Below, piece by piece: positions 6,033 to 14,115 of a stretch of 15,600 nucleotides of DNA; position 1 is the stretch's first letter; the number at the start of each line of letters is the position of its first letter. The notes under the pieces were generated by a model. It did no database searches and was not told the origin of the DNA. It worked only from the letters and a program-made list of their open reading frames with translations. Location of the stretch: contig NZ_JAHQUY010000067.1 in the NCBI RefSeq assembly GCF_019052365.1, positions 1-15,600 on the forward strand. Reading direction: 5' to 3'. The DNA comes from Leyella stercorea. Lineage in GTDB: Bacteria > Bacteroidota > Bacteroidia > Bacteroidales > Bacteroidaceae. A program made the translations under genes and the position numbers.

Positions 6033-7463
6033 TTACAACAGTGGCGAGAACACTCTAACAAGCGACTCCGCCAGACGGTGCATGAACGGGCGCTTTCGCT
6101 CGCTGTACACGCTCAAGAAGTCTACACATTCTTGCTCATCACTGATAAAGATTTCCTTCATGCGCAGCGCCGTTGTGCGGTCGTATATAAAGACGTTGGA
6201 TTCGAAATTGTTCTCGAAGCTGCGGAAGTCGATGTTCGTAGAACCGCAGGTGCAGAGCGCATCGTCAGCCACAAGCAACTTGCTGTGGTTGAATCCAGCC
6301 TCGTAAAGCATTATCTTAACGCCTGCCTCAAGCACCTCCGTCACGAACGACATCGACGAAAGTTCAAGCAAGCGAGAGTCGCTATGGCGCGGAATCATCA
6401 GTCGCACATCTACGCCGGCAAGTGCTGCCGTGCGCATGGCGAAGAGCACCTGCTCAGTAGGCAGGAAGTAAGGCGACTCCATGTATACATAGTTCTTCGC
6501 CTCAAGCAGTATGCGCACATATCCCTGCATGATGTCCGGCCATTTGGCAATCGGACTGCTCGTCACGACCTGCATCAGGCAGTTGTTCTCTATGCGCCAC
6601 GGCATCGGCGGATAGTATTTTGAGTTGGTGACGAGTGTGCGGTCGACGAAATACCAGTCGACGAGGAACGTGCGCTGCAGGGCGTACACCGCTCCACCAC
6701 GTATACGGAGATGGGTGTCGCGCCACGGCAGACGCCCTTTGTATATTCCTTTCACATAGCGCAGGGCGATGTTCATGCCGCCAACAAACGCCTCAACGCC
6801 GTCTACTACGCACACCTTGCGATGGTTGCGGTAGTTCACCTTACTCGTAAACGCCGGAAACTTAACGGGCATAAAGGCATTGACATCTATCCCAGCACGG
6901 CGCATACGCTCGAACAACTCGCGGGGCACCCGCCAGCAGCCCACATCGTCGTAGATAAGCCGCACCTCTACGCCCTCTCTCGACTTGCAGATGAGTGCGT
7001 CTGCCACAAGCCGTCCGAGTGCATCGTCGGCGAAGATGTATGTCTCAAGATGTATATGCTTGCGTGCCGAAGCTATCGACTTTAGCAATGCGGGGAAGAA
7101 CTCGTAGCCATCGGTGTAGAACTCCACCTCGTTGTCCTTGAACGGAAGGGCAAGGCTCTGGTTGGTAAAGAGTTGTATGAGCGAACGGTAGTCGTCGGGC
7201 AACATCAATTGGCGTTGCTCCACAAACTCGAGCATCGAACGCTTCGACAGTTGGTCGAGCGACCGTTGTGATATGAACGTCATCTTGCGAGTGTTTCGTC
7301 CGAAGAAAACGTACAGTATTATTCCGACAATGGGCATAAAGAGCAGCACCATCACCCAGGCTATCGTCTTTGCCGGCTGACGGTTGTCCATCAATACTGC
7401 CAGCATGATGCTGACAATAATGAAAACGTAAGCTAATATGAATGCCCAATGGATGTAGAACAT
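6033..7463 (-). CDS. cls: Cardiolipin synthase (phospholipase D superfamily), 476 aa
   Basis: A membrane enzyme that joins two phosphatidylglycerol molecules (or PG with another donor) into cardiolipin. Two N-terminal membrane segments (about 6-25 and 33-54) match the PLDNc region of bacterial ClsA-type proteins. Two HKD motifs form the active site: H214-x-K216 with D221 and GGMN (228-231), and H393-x-K395 with D400 and GSTN (407-410). Length is typical. The ATG start begins the first membrane helix. It follows dnaG on the same strand after a 103-base gap that holds an 8-base tandem repeat and a long palindrome, and it converges on the HAD gene. Co-transcription with dnaG is possible, but the palindrome may separate them. 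Assignment is firm; the exact phospholipid donor is not determined by sequence. Confidence 0.95.
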   Translation of the reverse strand: MFYIHWAFILAYVFIIVSIMLAVLMDNRQPAKTIAWVMVLLFMPIVGIILYVFFGRNTRKMTFISQRSLDQLSKRSMLEFVEQRQLMLPDDYRSLIQLFTNQSLALPFKDNEVEFYTDGYEFFPALLKSIASARKHIHLETYIFADDALGRLVADALICKSREGVEVRLIYDDVGCWRVPRELFERMRRAGIDVNAFMPVKFPAFTSKVNYRNHRKVCVVDGVEAFVGGMNIALRYVKGIYKGRLPWRDTHLRIRGGAVYALQRTFLVDWYFVDRTLVTNSKYYPPMPWRIENNCLMQVVTSSPIAKWPDIMQGYVRILLEAKNYVYMESPYFLPTEQVLFAMRTAALAGVDVRLMIPRHSDSRLLELSSMSFVTEVLEAGVKIMLYEAGFNHSKLLVADDALCTCGSTNIDFRSFENNFESNVFIYDRTTALRMKEIFISDEQECVDFLSVYSERKRPFMHRLAESLVRVFSPLL

Positions 7464-7470
7464 ATTGTAT

Positions 7471-7554
7471 GTTGTTATGTTGAGATGGTGAGATGGTGAG
7501 ATGGTGAGGGGTTGAGATTTGCAAGACTATTGTCACCACCTCACCATCTCACCA
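7471..7554. repeat. Intergenic repeat: tandem GAGATGGT units and 15-bp palindrome
   Basis: The sequence begins with GTTGTTATGTTGAGAT (7471-7486), identical over 16 bases to 5968-5983 on the far side of cls. It continues with three exact GAGATGGT octamers (7482-7505). Bases 7495-7509 are perfectly complementary to 7539-7553 (extended by T7494/A7554), with a 29-base loop. It fills the gap between dnaG and cls. It may terminate or process the dnaG-cls transcript, or be a selfish intergenic repeat typical of the genus. Confidence 0.7.
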
Positions 7555-7566
7555 CTTCACCCCCTA

Positions 7567-9558
7567 TCATGCTATAATATTATTTCCCAACAACCTTGCG
7601 AGCTGCGAGCGCAGTTCGTGCGCCGTCTTATACTCTTCCATCAGTTGCTGCAGTCGTTCGGGGTCGTTCACCGCAAGCGATATATCGCGCTTCAGATCGC
7701 GCAGACGCTGCTCCAGATAGTCCATTCGGAAGTCGTTGAGCAGGTGTTCGGTCTGCTGGCGCAGAGCCTCTATGCGGTTCTCCTCCTCAGCGCGCAGCTC
7801 GTCGGCGTTCTTCTCCTCGTCGGCACGTGCCGCCTTCTGCTCGTCGAGCAACTGATACTTGTCCATGCAGAGGTCGGTAGCTATGCGCGATATCTCGATG
7901 TCCGAATGGTGAAGAAAGAACTGCTCGGCACAGAAATTCTCGTCACCGGCGTGGTTCACAGCCTCGTCAAGGATGCGCGAGTTGAGCGGATTGGCAAACT
8001 TCAGTCCGTCTACGCCGAGGTTGTACGCTATGTATTGCGCCACATTCAGGTTAACCGTCGTGCCGTCCTCCGTCTCTACATTATTATATATGATAGTGTC
8101 GCCGTTGCGCACAACCAGCTCCACAAGCATCTGCTCCACCTTAGACGCCTGCTGTAGCGGGGAAGGAGAGTTTTGAATTTTGAGTTTTGAGTTTTGAGTT
8201 GCCGTCTGCGTCGATTGTGAGTTATTCAATGAGGAAGCGGTTTCCTCGCGGTTGCTGCGAATGAAGTTGTTGAGCGTATTGATGAGCGTAGCCTCGTTGA
8301 TGCCCATACGCACCGAGCAGTCGTGCAGATACGTGTCGCGCAGAATCGGGTTCGTCACGAACGATATGCTGCGCACCACGGAGTTGATTGCCTCCGAACG
8401 CTTCAGCGGGTCGCGTTCGTTGCGCAGCAGCAAGTCGGTCTTGAACTCGATGAAGTCGGTCTGATGCTCCTCGATATACTTGCGGAAGTCCTCAGCCGAG
8501 TGCTTGCGTGCGAACGAGTCGGGGTCGTCGCCGTCGGGCAGCAGCAACACCTTGAGGTTCATGCCTTCAGAGAGCAGCATGTCGGTACCGCGCAGCGCAG
8601 CGTGTATGCCTGCCGCGTCGCCGTCGTAAAGCAGGGTGATGTTCGACGTGAAACGGTGCAGTATGTGTATCTGATGCACCGAAAGCGCCGTACCCGAGTT
8701 AGCCACTACGTTCTCTATGCCGCACTGATGCATGGAGATGACGTCGGTGTATCCCTCCACCATGTACACTCGGTCTTCCTTGGCTATCGCCTTCTTAGCC
8801 TGATAGATGCCATACAGCTCGCGGTCCTTGTGGTAAATCTCCGAGTCTGGCGAGTTGACGTACTTCTGGTTCACACCCTTTGTGCGCGAGTCGAGCAGTC
8901 GTCCGCCGAAGCCCACCACCTTTCCGCTGATGCCTATCCACGGGAAGATAACGCGTCCGGCATAGCGATCGATTAGTTCGCCACGGTCGTTCTTGTAGCA
9001 GATGCCGGTCTTCAGCAGGAAGTCTTCCTTATAGCCCTTGCGCAGTGCTTCCTGAGCAAGCGCACGGCGGTCGGGGCCGTCGAAGCCCAACTGGAACTTG
9101 CTCACGATGTCGTCGCGGAACCCACGGCTGCGGAAATACTGCATGCCGATGGCTACGCCGTCGGCGGTGTCGTGCATGAGGTGCTGAAAATAAGAGGCAG
9201 CCCACTCGTTCACGATGAACATACTCTCGCGCTCGCTCTGCTCGCGCTTCTCGTCGTCGGAGAGTTCACGCTCCTTTATCTCGATGTGATACTTGCGTGC
9301 GAGCCATCGCAACGCCTCGGGATAGGTCATCTGCTCATGCTCCATAATGAAGCCAACGGGGTTGCCGCCCTTGCCGCATCCGAAGCAATGGCAGGTGCCG
9401 CGCGCCGGCGACACATAGAACGACGGGGTCTTCTCGTCGTGAAACGGGCATAAACCCTTATAGTTGCTGCCGCTCTTGCGGAGCGTCACAAACTCCGACA
9501 CTACCTCCACAATGTTGGCAGCGTCTTTTATCCTTTCTATCGTTGCATGGTCTATCAT
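7567..9558 (-). CDS. dnaG: DNA primase DnaG, 663 aa
   Basis: Synthesises RNA primers for the replication fork. The CHC2 zinc finger is C37, H40, C58, C61. The RNA-polymerase core includes FPWIGISGKVVGFGGR (206-221). The TOPRIM region has VEGYTD (267-272, catalytic E268) and the metal-binding DGD (312-314), with PDGDDPD following. A C-terminal helical domain (about 470-663) would bind DnaB helicase. I chose ATG 9556-9558 (MIDHATIERI) because it gives the canonical DnaG N-terminus; a TTG lies just upstream in frame. Residues about 454-463 come from a tandem heptamer DNA repeat inserted in the linker before the C-terminal domain. A degenerate TAACTTCG on the minus strand (9565-9572) sits only a few bases from the ATG, so the mRNA leader may be very short. 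It diverges from the GH84 gene. Confidence 0.97.
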   Translation of the reverse strand: MIDHATIERIKDAANIVEVVSEFVTLRKSGSNYKGLCPFHDEKTPSFYVSPARGTCHCFGCGKGGNPVGFIMEHEQMTYPEALRWLARKYHIEIKERELSDDEKREQSERESMFIVNEWAASYFQHLMHDTADGVAIGMQYFRSRGFRDDIVSKFQLGFDGPDRRALAQEALRKGYKEDFLLKTGICYKNDRGELIDRYAGRVIFPWIGISGKVVGFGGRLLDSRTKGVNQKYVNSPDSEIYHKDRELYGIYQAKKAIAKEDRVYMVEGYTDVISMHQCGIENVVANSGTALSVHQIHILHRFTSNITLLYDGDAAGIHAALRGTDMLLSEGMNLKVLLLPDGDDPDSFARKHSAEDFRKYIEEHQTDFIEFKTDLLLRNERDPLKRSEAINSVVRSISFVTNPILRDTYLHDCSVRMGINEATLINTLNNFIRSNREETASSLNNSQSTQTATQNSKLKIQNSPSPLQQASKVEQMLVELVVRNGDTIIYNNVETEDGTTVNLNVAQYIAYNLGVDGLKFANPLNSRILDEAVNHAGDENFCAEQFFLHHSDIEISRIATDLCMDKYQLLDEQKAARADEEKNADELRAEEENRIEALRQQTEHLLNDFRMDYLEQRLRDLKRDISLAVNDPERLQQLMEEYKTAHELRSQLARLLGNNIIA
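8171..8198. repeat. Four tandem heptamers (TTTTGAA + 3x TTTTGAG) inside dnaG
   Basis: Plus-strand reading: TTTTGAA at 8171 and TTTTGAG at 8178, 8185 and 8192. Because 7 is not a multiple of 3, the units are translated in rotating frames, giving QNSKLKIQN in DnaG. It falls in the linker between the catalytic core and the C-terminal domain, where insertion is tolerated. Confidence 0.8.
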
Positions 9559-9678
9559 CAACTGCGAAGTTACACATTTTTTTCCATTCTACCCTCTCCG
9601 TCACTCACGTTTTAGCTCCGCACGTACTAAAATTAATTAAAAGAGACCTGCCTATTTTACCAATCAACACAAAATCAC

Positions 9679-9686
9679 TAACTTTG
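9679..9686 (+). promoter_or_regulatory. Promoter -7 element of the GH84 gene
   Basis: TAACTTTG is an exact TAnnTTTG match. TTT at 9656-9658 lies 20 bases upstream as a partial -33. Transcription would start near 9693, just before a hairpin and 57 bases before the ATG. Confidence 0.6.
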
Positions 9687-9693
9687 TACTTGT

Positions 9694-9715
9694 GTGTATG
9701 CACCACTGCATACAC
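9694..9715 (+). promoter_or_regulatory. Hairpin at the predicted 5' end of the GH84 mRNA
   Basis: GTGTATGC (9694-9701) and GCATACAC (9708-9715) are perfectly complementary, with a 6-base loop ACCACT. Its position at the predicted transcription start suggests a 5'-end stabiliser or an operator for a DNA-binding regulator. Confidence 0.6.
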
Positions 9716-9749
9716 CGACCTAACGACTTTTACTAAAACAAACATAACA

Positions 9750-12296
9750 ATGATTAAAAACAACCTCCTTCTCACAGCTCTCTTCACAGCTGCTTGTGCC
9801 AGCGCGTTTGCGCAGACCGAGACATTCGACCTCAACTCGCAGCGTGGTGAAAAGCAGGATGTGAACATGGTGCCGGGCAAGAAGCTCGACCACCACGGCA
9901 TCGTCGTAAACCCTACGCCGCACAACTTCAACCTCGACTTGCAGACATGGACCGACCTCAGCGCTGGCGTTAAGCTCATCGACAAGTCGGGCAAATTTGC
10001 TGGCGACGTCAACTTCCTCAAGCATAACGCTAAGGGCACTCCGCTCAACATCACCTTCGGCGAGAAACCGGCAAAGAAGGCTGGTCTGAAGAAGATGGTA
10101 TCGGGTGCCTATCTCCTCACCGTCGACAAGAAGGGTATCAACATCGTGGGCTACGACGAGCGTGGCGCGTTCTACGCTCTTCAGACTCTGCGCCAGATCG
10201 TGGAGAGTCCGGCTGCTCAGGGCAAGGTGCCTTACCTCACATGCAACGACTATCCCGACCTGCCGCTGCGCGGCGTGGTAGAGGGTTTCTACGGCGAACC
10301 GTGGTCGCACCAGGTGCGCCTCTCGCTCATCGACTACTACGGACGCAACAAGCTCAACGAGTATGTGTACGGACCGAAGGACGACCCTTATCACAGCTGT
10401 CCTAACTGGCGTCTGCCTTATCCGCCGGAGCAGGCAAAGAACATTCACGAACTCGTGGAGGCTTGCCGCCGCAACCGCGTCGACTTCGTGTGGGCTATCC
10501 ACCCGGGTCAGGACATCAAGTGGAACGAGGAGGACTATAACAACCTCGTAAACAAGTTCAACCTTATGTACGAACTCGGCGTGCGCTCGTTCGCCATCCA
10601 CTTCGACGACATCGACGGCGAGGGTACCAACCCGAAGAAGCAGGTGGCACTCGTGAACCGCCTCACAAAAGAGTTCGTGAAGGCGAAGGGCGACGTTGCT
10701 CCGCTCGTTGTCTGCCCTACCGACTACTCGCAGCTTTGGGCAAAGCCGGGTCCTGACGGACCGCTCGCTATCTACGGCAACGAGCTCGACCCTGAGGTGC
10801 AGGTGTTCTGGACTGGTGCTGTGGTTTGCTCTGACCTCACCAAGGAAACTCTCGACTTCGTAGACTCTCGTATCAAGCGTCCGGCTTACTACTGGTGGAA
10901 CTTCCCCGTTACCGACTATGCCCGCCACATCATCATGCAGGGCCCGGCATACGGTTTGGAGACCGACATCACCGACAAGATGACTTCTGGCGTACTGTCT
11001 AACCCGATGGAGCACGGCGAGGCTTCGAAGCTGGCGCTCTACGGCGTGGCTGACTACAACTGGAACGTAGCCGACTACAACGCTATCGACAACTGGGAGC
11101 GCGGTCTGGTTGATCTCACACCTGAGGCTCACGAGGCTTACCGCACATTCGCCATCCACTCTTGCGACACAGAGACGGGCTACCGCCGTGCCGAGTCGTG
11201 GGAGACAAACACCTTCCGTCTTGCCGACTACTCTGACAAGGCTTACAACGACCTCTATGCAGAGTTCGACCGCGTCGAGAAGACAAAGAGCACTATGGAG
11301 CGCGACTGCAAGAACCCGCTTCTGATGAAGGAACTGAAGCCGTGGCTCGTAGAGTTCGAGAAGCTCGGTGCACGTGGCAAGAACACTCTTGAACTGATGA
11401 AGACTTTCCGCAGCGGCGACGCTTCTAACTTCTGGAACGGTTTCGTGGCCAACCGAATGACTAAGGAGGCTCGCGCCGCTTACGAGAAGCACAAGCTCGG
11501 CACTATGAAGCTGCAGCCGTTCTACGAGAACGCTATGGACGATATGGCTCAGGAGTTCTTCAAGAACCTCACTGGTGAGGTGCCTGCTTTCTATAAGGGC
11601 ATGGGCACTTACCCGACGCTCGCTACAACTCAGAGCAAGCTGATGTTCGACAACGACTCTACTACATACTACCACTGCGGTCAGAGCCAGTCTACTGGCG
11701 ACTGGGTGGGTGCCGACCTGGGCACGGTTCGCGACGTTCGCGAGGTGAAGATTCTCCAGGGACGCAACTCGGTAGACGATGTCGACTACTTCGACAACGT
11801 AGTGCTCGAGGCTTCTGAGGACGGCAAGTCGTGGACACAGCTCACCGGCGAGTTGCTCAAGACCTACATCATTCATTGGAAGGGCGAGCCGGTAAAGGCA
11901 CGCTACGTCCGCATCCGCAAGGCCGTGTCTGAGAAGAAGAGCTGGATTGCTGTGCGCGAGTTCATGGTTAACCCCACAACTCCAGAGAGCCTCAACTTCA
12001 AGGTTGAATCAGCAGATCTCGACGCTGCCATGTTCGGCTTCGACAAGAACCCTGTAACATCGTTCCGCAACAGTGGCAAGACTTCGTTCTCTGTTGTTCC
12101 TGGCACAAAGGCATACACCATGCTCCTCAACGTAGAGCAGAACGGCGCCGTTAAGTTCAACCAGTACAACAAGAAGGGCAAGCTCCTCGCTTCTACCGAC
12201 ATCAACAACTCGTTCTTCAACGTAGAACTCAACAAAAAGGCTGTGAAGGCTGAGATTGAGGGCAACGTAGAGGTATTCGAGGTAATCGCGAAGTAA
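9750..12296 (+). CDS. Secreted GH84 beta-N-acetylglucosaminidase (O-GlcNAcase-like), 848 aa
   Basis: Removes terminal beta-linked N-acetylglucosamine from glycans or glycoproteins by substrate-assisted catalysis. A signal peptide (1-21) ends in AFA, with Q22 next, so export to the periplasm or cell surface is expected. A GH20b-like N-terminal domain (about 45-165) leads into the GH84 barrel, marked by RGVVEGFYGEPW (174-185) and the catalytic pair D286-D287 in HFDDIDGEG. A helical region follows (about 460-600), then an F5/8 type C (CBM32-like) domain (about 618-741) and a C-terminal beta-rich region (742-848). The layout matches the Bacteroides GH84 enzyme class. I place the start at ATG 9750, which gives the signal peptide directly; the upstream open frame contains the promoter and is not coding. 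The gene has its own promoter, leader hairpin and terminator, and is not in an obvious polysaccharide-utilisation locus here. Confidence 0.96.
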   Translation: MIKNNLLLTALFTAACASAFAQTETFDLNSQRGEKQDVNMVPGKKLDHHGIVVNPTPHNFNLDLQTWTDLSAGVKLIDKSGKFAGDVNFLKHNAKGTPLNITFGEKPAKKAGLKKMVSGAYLLTVDKKGINIVGYDERGAFYALQTLRQIVESPAAQGKVPYLTCNDYPDLPLRGVVEGFYGEPWSHQVRLSLIDYYGRNKLNEYVYGPKDDPYHSCPNWRLPYPPEQAKNIHELVEACRRNRVDFVWAIHPGQDIKWNEEDYNNLVNKFNLMYELGVRSFAIHFDDIDGEGTNPKKQVALVNRLTKEFVKAKGDVAPLVVCPTDYSQLWAKPGPDGPLAIYGNELDPEVQVFWTGAVVCSDLTKETLDFVDSRIKRPAYYWWNFPVTDYARHIIMQGPAYGLETDITDKMTSGVLSNPMEHGEASKLALYGVADYNWNVADYNAIDNWERGLVDLTPEAHEAYRTFAIHSCDTETGYRRAESWETNTFRLADYSDKAYNDLYAEFDRVEKTKSTMERDCKNPLLMKELKPWLVEFEKLGARGKNTLELMKTFRSGDASNFWNGFVANRMTKEARAAYEKHKLGTMKLQPFYENAMDDMAQEFFKNLTGEVPAFYKGMGTYPTLATTQSKLMFDNDSTTYYHCGQSQSTGDWVGADLGTVRDVREVKILQGRNSVDDVDYFDNVVLEASEDGKSWTQLTGELLKTYIIHWKGEPVKARYVRIRKAVSEKKSWIAVREFMVNPTTPESLNFKVESADLDAAMFGFDKNPVTSFRNSGKTSFSVVPGTKAYTMLLNVEQNGAVKFNQYNKKGKLLASTDINNSFFNVELNKKAVKAEIEGNVEVFEVIAK

Positions 12297-12358
12297 AAGC
12301 GACGTCATAACTGTAAGACAACGCATCGCCAACAAGCGACGCTAACATAACCGACAAA

Positions 12359-12398
12359 ACGGATGGCAAGCTACAAACGGCTCGCCATCCGTTTTTTT
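12359..12398 (+). terminator. Rho-independent terminator after the GH84 gene
   Basis: ACGGATGGC (12359-12367) pairs with GCCATCCGT (12384-12392), with an inner AGC/GCT extension, followed by seven T (12392-12398). It is 62 bases after the stop codon. This is a strong intrinsic terminator. Confidence 0.9.
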
Positions 12399-12417
12399 GT
12401 TGCAACTTTTTGCAACA
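12398..12417. promoter_or_regulatory. Palindrome overlapping the -33 box of the antiporter promoter
   Basis: TGTTGCAA (12398-12405) and TTGCAACA (12410-12417) form a perfect 8-base inverted repeat with a CTTT spacer. The right half contains the TTG used as the -33 element, so a dimeric regulator could block or assist transcription of the antiporter gene. It starts at the last T of the upstream terminator, so it could also act as a second terminator hairpin. Confidence 0.5.
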
Positions 12418-12440
12418 ATCCAAATAAAGCCTTACCTTTG
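12410..12440 (+). promoter_or_regulatory. Promoter of the NhaC-family antiporter gene
   Basis: TTG (12410-12412), a 20-base spacer, then TACCTTTG (12433-12440) match both Bacteroidota promoter elements. Transcription should start near 12447, giving a leader of about 26 bases before the ATG at 12473. Confidence 0.75.
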
Positions 12441-12472
12441 CACTCCGAAAAAGATTAAGGGATAATAATATT

Positions 12473-14098
12473 ATGGATTTTAATTTCATCGGGACTATCT
12501 GGTCTCTTCTTCCTCCCGTCGTGGCAATTGCACTTGCACTGAAGACCAAGGAGGTATATTCTTCGTTGTTCATCGGCATTGTGCTCGGCGCTATATTATA
12601 CAGCATGTCGATGGGCACAGGTTTTGAAGGATTCTTGACTCATCTGCTCAACGACACCGTTGGCACGGGAGCTGACGCCAAGCAGTACGGTCTTATCTCC
12701 TGCCTGTCCGACCCATGGAACGTGGGCATCATCGTGTTTCTTGTGGTTTTGGGTTCCATCGTGTCGCTCATGAACAAGGCTGGCGGATCGGCTGCTTTCG
12801 GACGCTGGGCTTCCAAACACATAAAGACAAAGATAGGTGCGCAGATTGCAACTATCATTCTCGGTCTACTCATCTTCATCGACGACTACTTCAACTGTCT
12901 CACAGTAGGCTCTGTGATGCGTCCGATAACCGTGCGCCATGGCGTTACAAAAGAGAAGCTCGCCTATCTCATCGACTCTACCGCTGCTCCGGTCTGCATC
13001 ATATCGCCCATATCGAGCTGGGCGGCTGCCGTGTCGGGTTTCGTGTCAGGCGGCGAAAATGGTCTGGCGTTGTTCTGTCAGGCTATACCATTCAACTTCT
13101 ACGCTTTCTTCACCATCATATTCATATTTATGATCGTGTTGTCGGGTTTCGACTTCAAGGCCATGAGCAAGTACGACGCACGTCTGCAGGAATGGTACGA
13201 GCGCACCGGCGGTCAGGTGGATGAAGTGATTGACACAAAACTGCAAATCGTAGAACACGGTGTGGGTGCCAAGCAAGACAGCAAGAAGCCTGCAACGACA
13301 AAGGGTTCGGTTGCCGACCTCGTAATGCCTATCCTGATGCTCATCGTGTTCTGCATGGCTGGCATGATTTACTCTGGAGGATATTTCGACGCAACAAGCA
13401 CTTGCTACCACAACTTCGTAGATGCGTTTGCAGCAAGCAACGCTTCGGTAGGCTTGGTTATCGGTTCGCTTGCAGCGTTGATTCTTACAATAGCAATGTT
13501 CGTGGCACGCCGCACACTGAAGTTCGACAATGCCATGAGTTGTCTTATCAAAGGCTTCGAAGCCATGGTGCCTGCCATACTGATTCTCACCCTTGCATGG
13601 ACACTGAAAAGCATGACCGACTCACTTGGCGCTGCCGAATACGTGTCGGGCGTTGTGGCAAGCACAGCCTCTGGTCTGCAGATGCTGCTACCGGCGATAA
13701 TCTTCATCGTTGCAGCGTTGCTCGCCTTTGCCACCGGCACCTCTTGGGGAACATTCGGCATACTCATCCCTATCTGCATTGCCGTATTCCCTGCAGCCGC
13801 TCCGCTGCGCATCATCTCCATCTCGGCATGCATGGCAGGTGCAGTCTGCGGTGACCATATATCTCCAATCTCCGATACCACCATTATGGCGTCGGCAGGC
13901 GCCGAGTGCAAGCACGTTCACCACGTATCGTCGCAGTTGCCCTACGCCATAACTGTCGCCGCCGTGTCATTCCTCACCTTTGTCGTAGCCGGCTTCACAC
14001 AGCAGCTCGGCATCGTAGCCAGTGCTGCCATTTCCTGGATCTTAGGCATAGCGATGCTTTTCTCAGCATTGTGGGTGCTGAGAAGAATCAGCAGATAA
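12473..14098 (+). CDS. NhaC-family Na+/H+ antiporter, 541 aa
   Basis: A polytopic inner-membrane transporter of the NhaC family, expected to exchange Na+ (or another cation or small solute) for protons. Some dozen hydrophobic segments are visible. Family hallmarks are IFIDDYFNCLTVG (134-146) and CGDHISPISDTTIMAS (459-474), which carry the acidic residues and TM-break sequences; ATGTSWGTFGI (420-430) is also typical. Residues about 232-280 form a soluble, charged loop (KYDARLQEWYERTGG and beyond) between the two halves. The ATG follows an A-rich leader (GGGATAATAATATT). It is probably monocistronic, between the GH84 terminator and the convergent exonuclease gene. Related Bacteroidota proteins can be annotated as transporters of other ions or metabolites, so substrate is the uncertain part. 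A palindrome at its promoter suggests regulation. Confidence 0.93.
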   Translation: MDFNFIGTIWSLLPPVVAIALALKTKEVYSSLFIGIVLGAILYSMSMGTGFEGFLTHLLNDTVGTGADAKQYGLISCLSDPWNVGIIVFLVVLGSIVSLMNKAGGSAAFGRWASKHIKTKIGAQIATIILGLLIFIDDYFNCLTVGSVMRPITVRHGVTKEKLAYLIDSTAAPVCIISPISSWAAAVSGFVSGGENGLALFCQAIPFNFYAFFTIIFIFMIVLSGFDFKAMSKYDARLQEWYERTGGQVDEVIDTKLQIVEHGVGAKQDSKKPATTKGSVADLVMPILMLIVFCMAGMIYSGGYFDATSTCYHNFVDAFAASNASVGLVIGSLAALILTIAMFVARRTLKFDNAMSCLIKGFEAMVPAILILTLAWTLKSMTDSLGAAEYVSGVVASTASGLQMLLPAIIFIVAALLAFATGTSWGTFGILIPICIAVFPAAAPLRIISISACMAGAVCGDHISPISDTTIMASAGAECKHVHHVSSQLPYAITVAAVSFLTFVVAGFTQQLGIVASAAISWILGIAMLFSALWVLRRISR

Positions 14099-14115
14099 AA
14101 GCTTCGGCTTGTTAT
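14095..14115. terminator. Compact UUCG-loop hairpin between two convergent stop codons
   Basis: ATAAAAGC (14095-14102), loop TTCG (14103-14106), then GCTT and TTAT (14107-14110, 14112-14115) pair with one bulged G (14111). The loop is the very stable C(UUCG)G tetraloop in plus-strand RNA. The stem includes the antiporter stop (14096-14098) and the exonuclease stop (14112-14114). It may terminate both genes, but no T-tract is present. Confidence 0.35.

Noticed and set aside
9559..9561. TTG start for dnaG
   Set aside because: The following ATG gives the canonical MID... N-terminus of DnaG; the TTG adds only one residue.
9543..9749. N-terminal extension of the GH84 protein
   Set aside because: The extra 69 codons cover the promoter and leader hairpin; the internal ATG at 9750 begins a proper signal peptide.
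9789..9797. Lipoprotein signal in the GH84 protein (TAAC)
   Set aside because: The residue three before the Cys is Thr, and a standard AFA signal-peptidase I site lies just after, so a lipoprotein is less likely.
9720..11876. Minus-strand open frame of about 718 codons opposite the GH84 gene
   Set aside because: Antisense shadow of a clear GH84 enzyme; no motif and a Val/Leu/Arg-biased translation.
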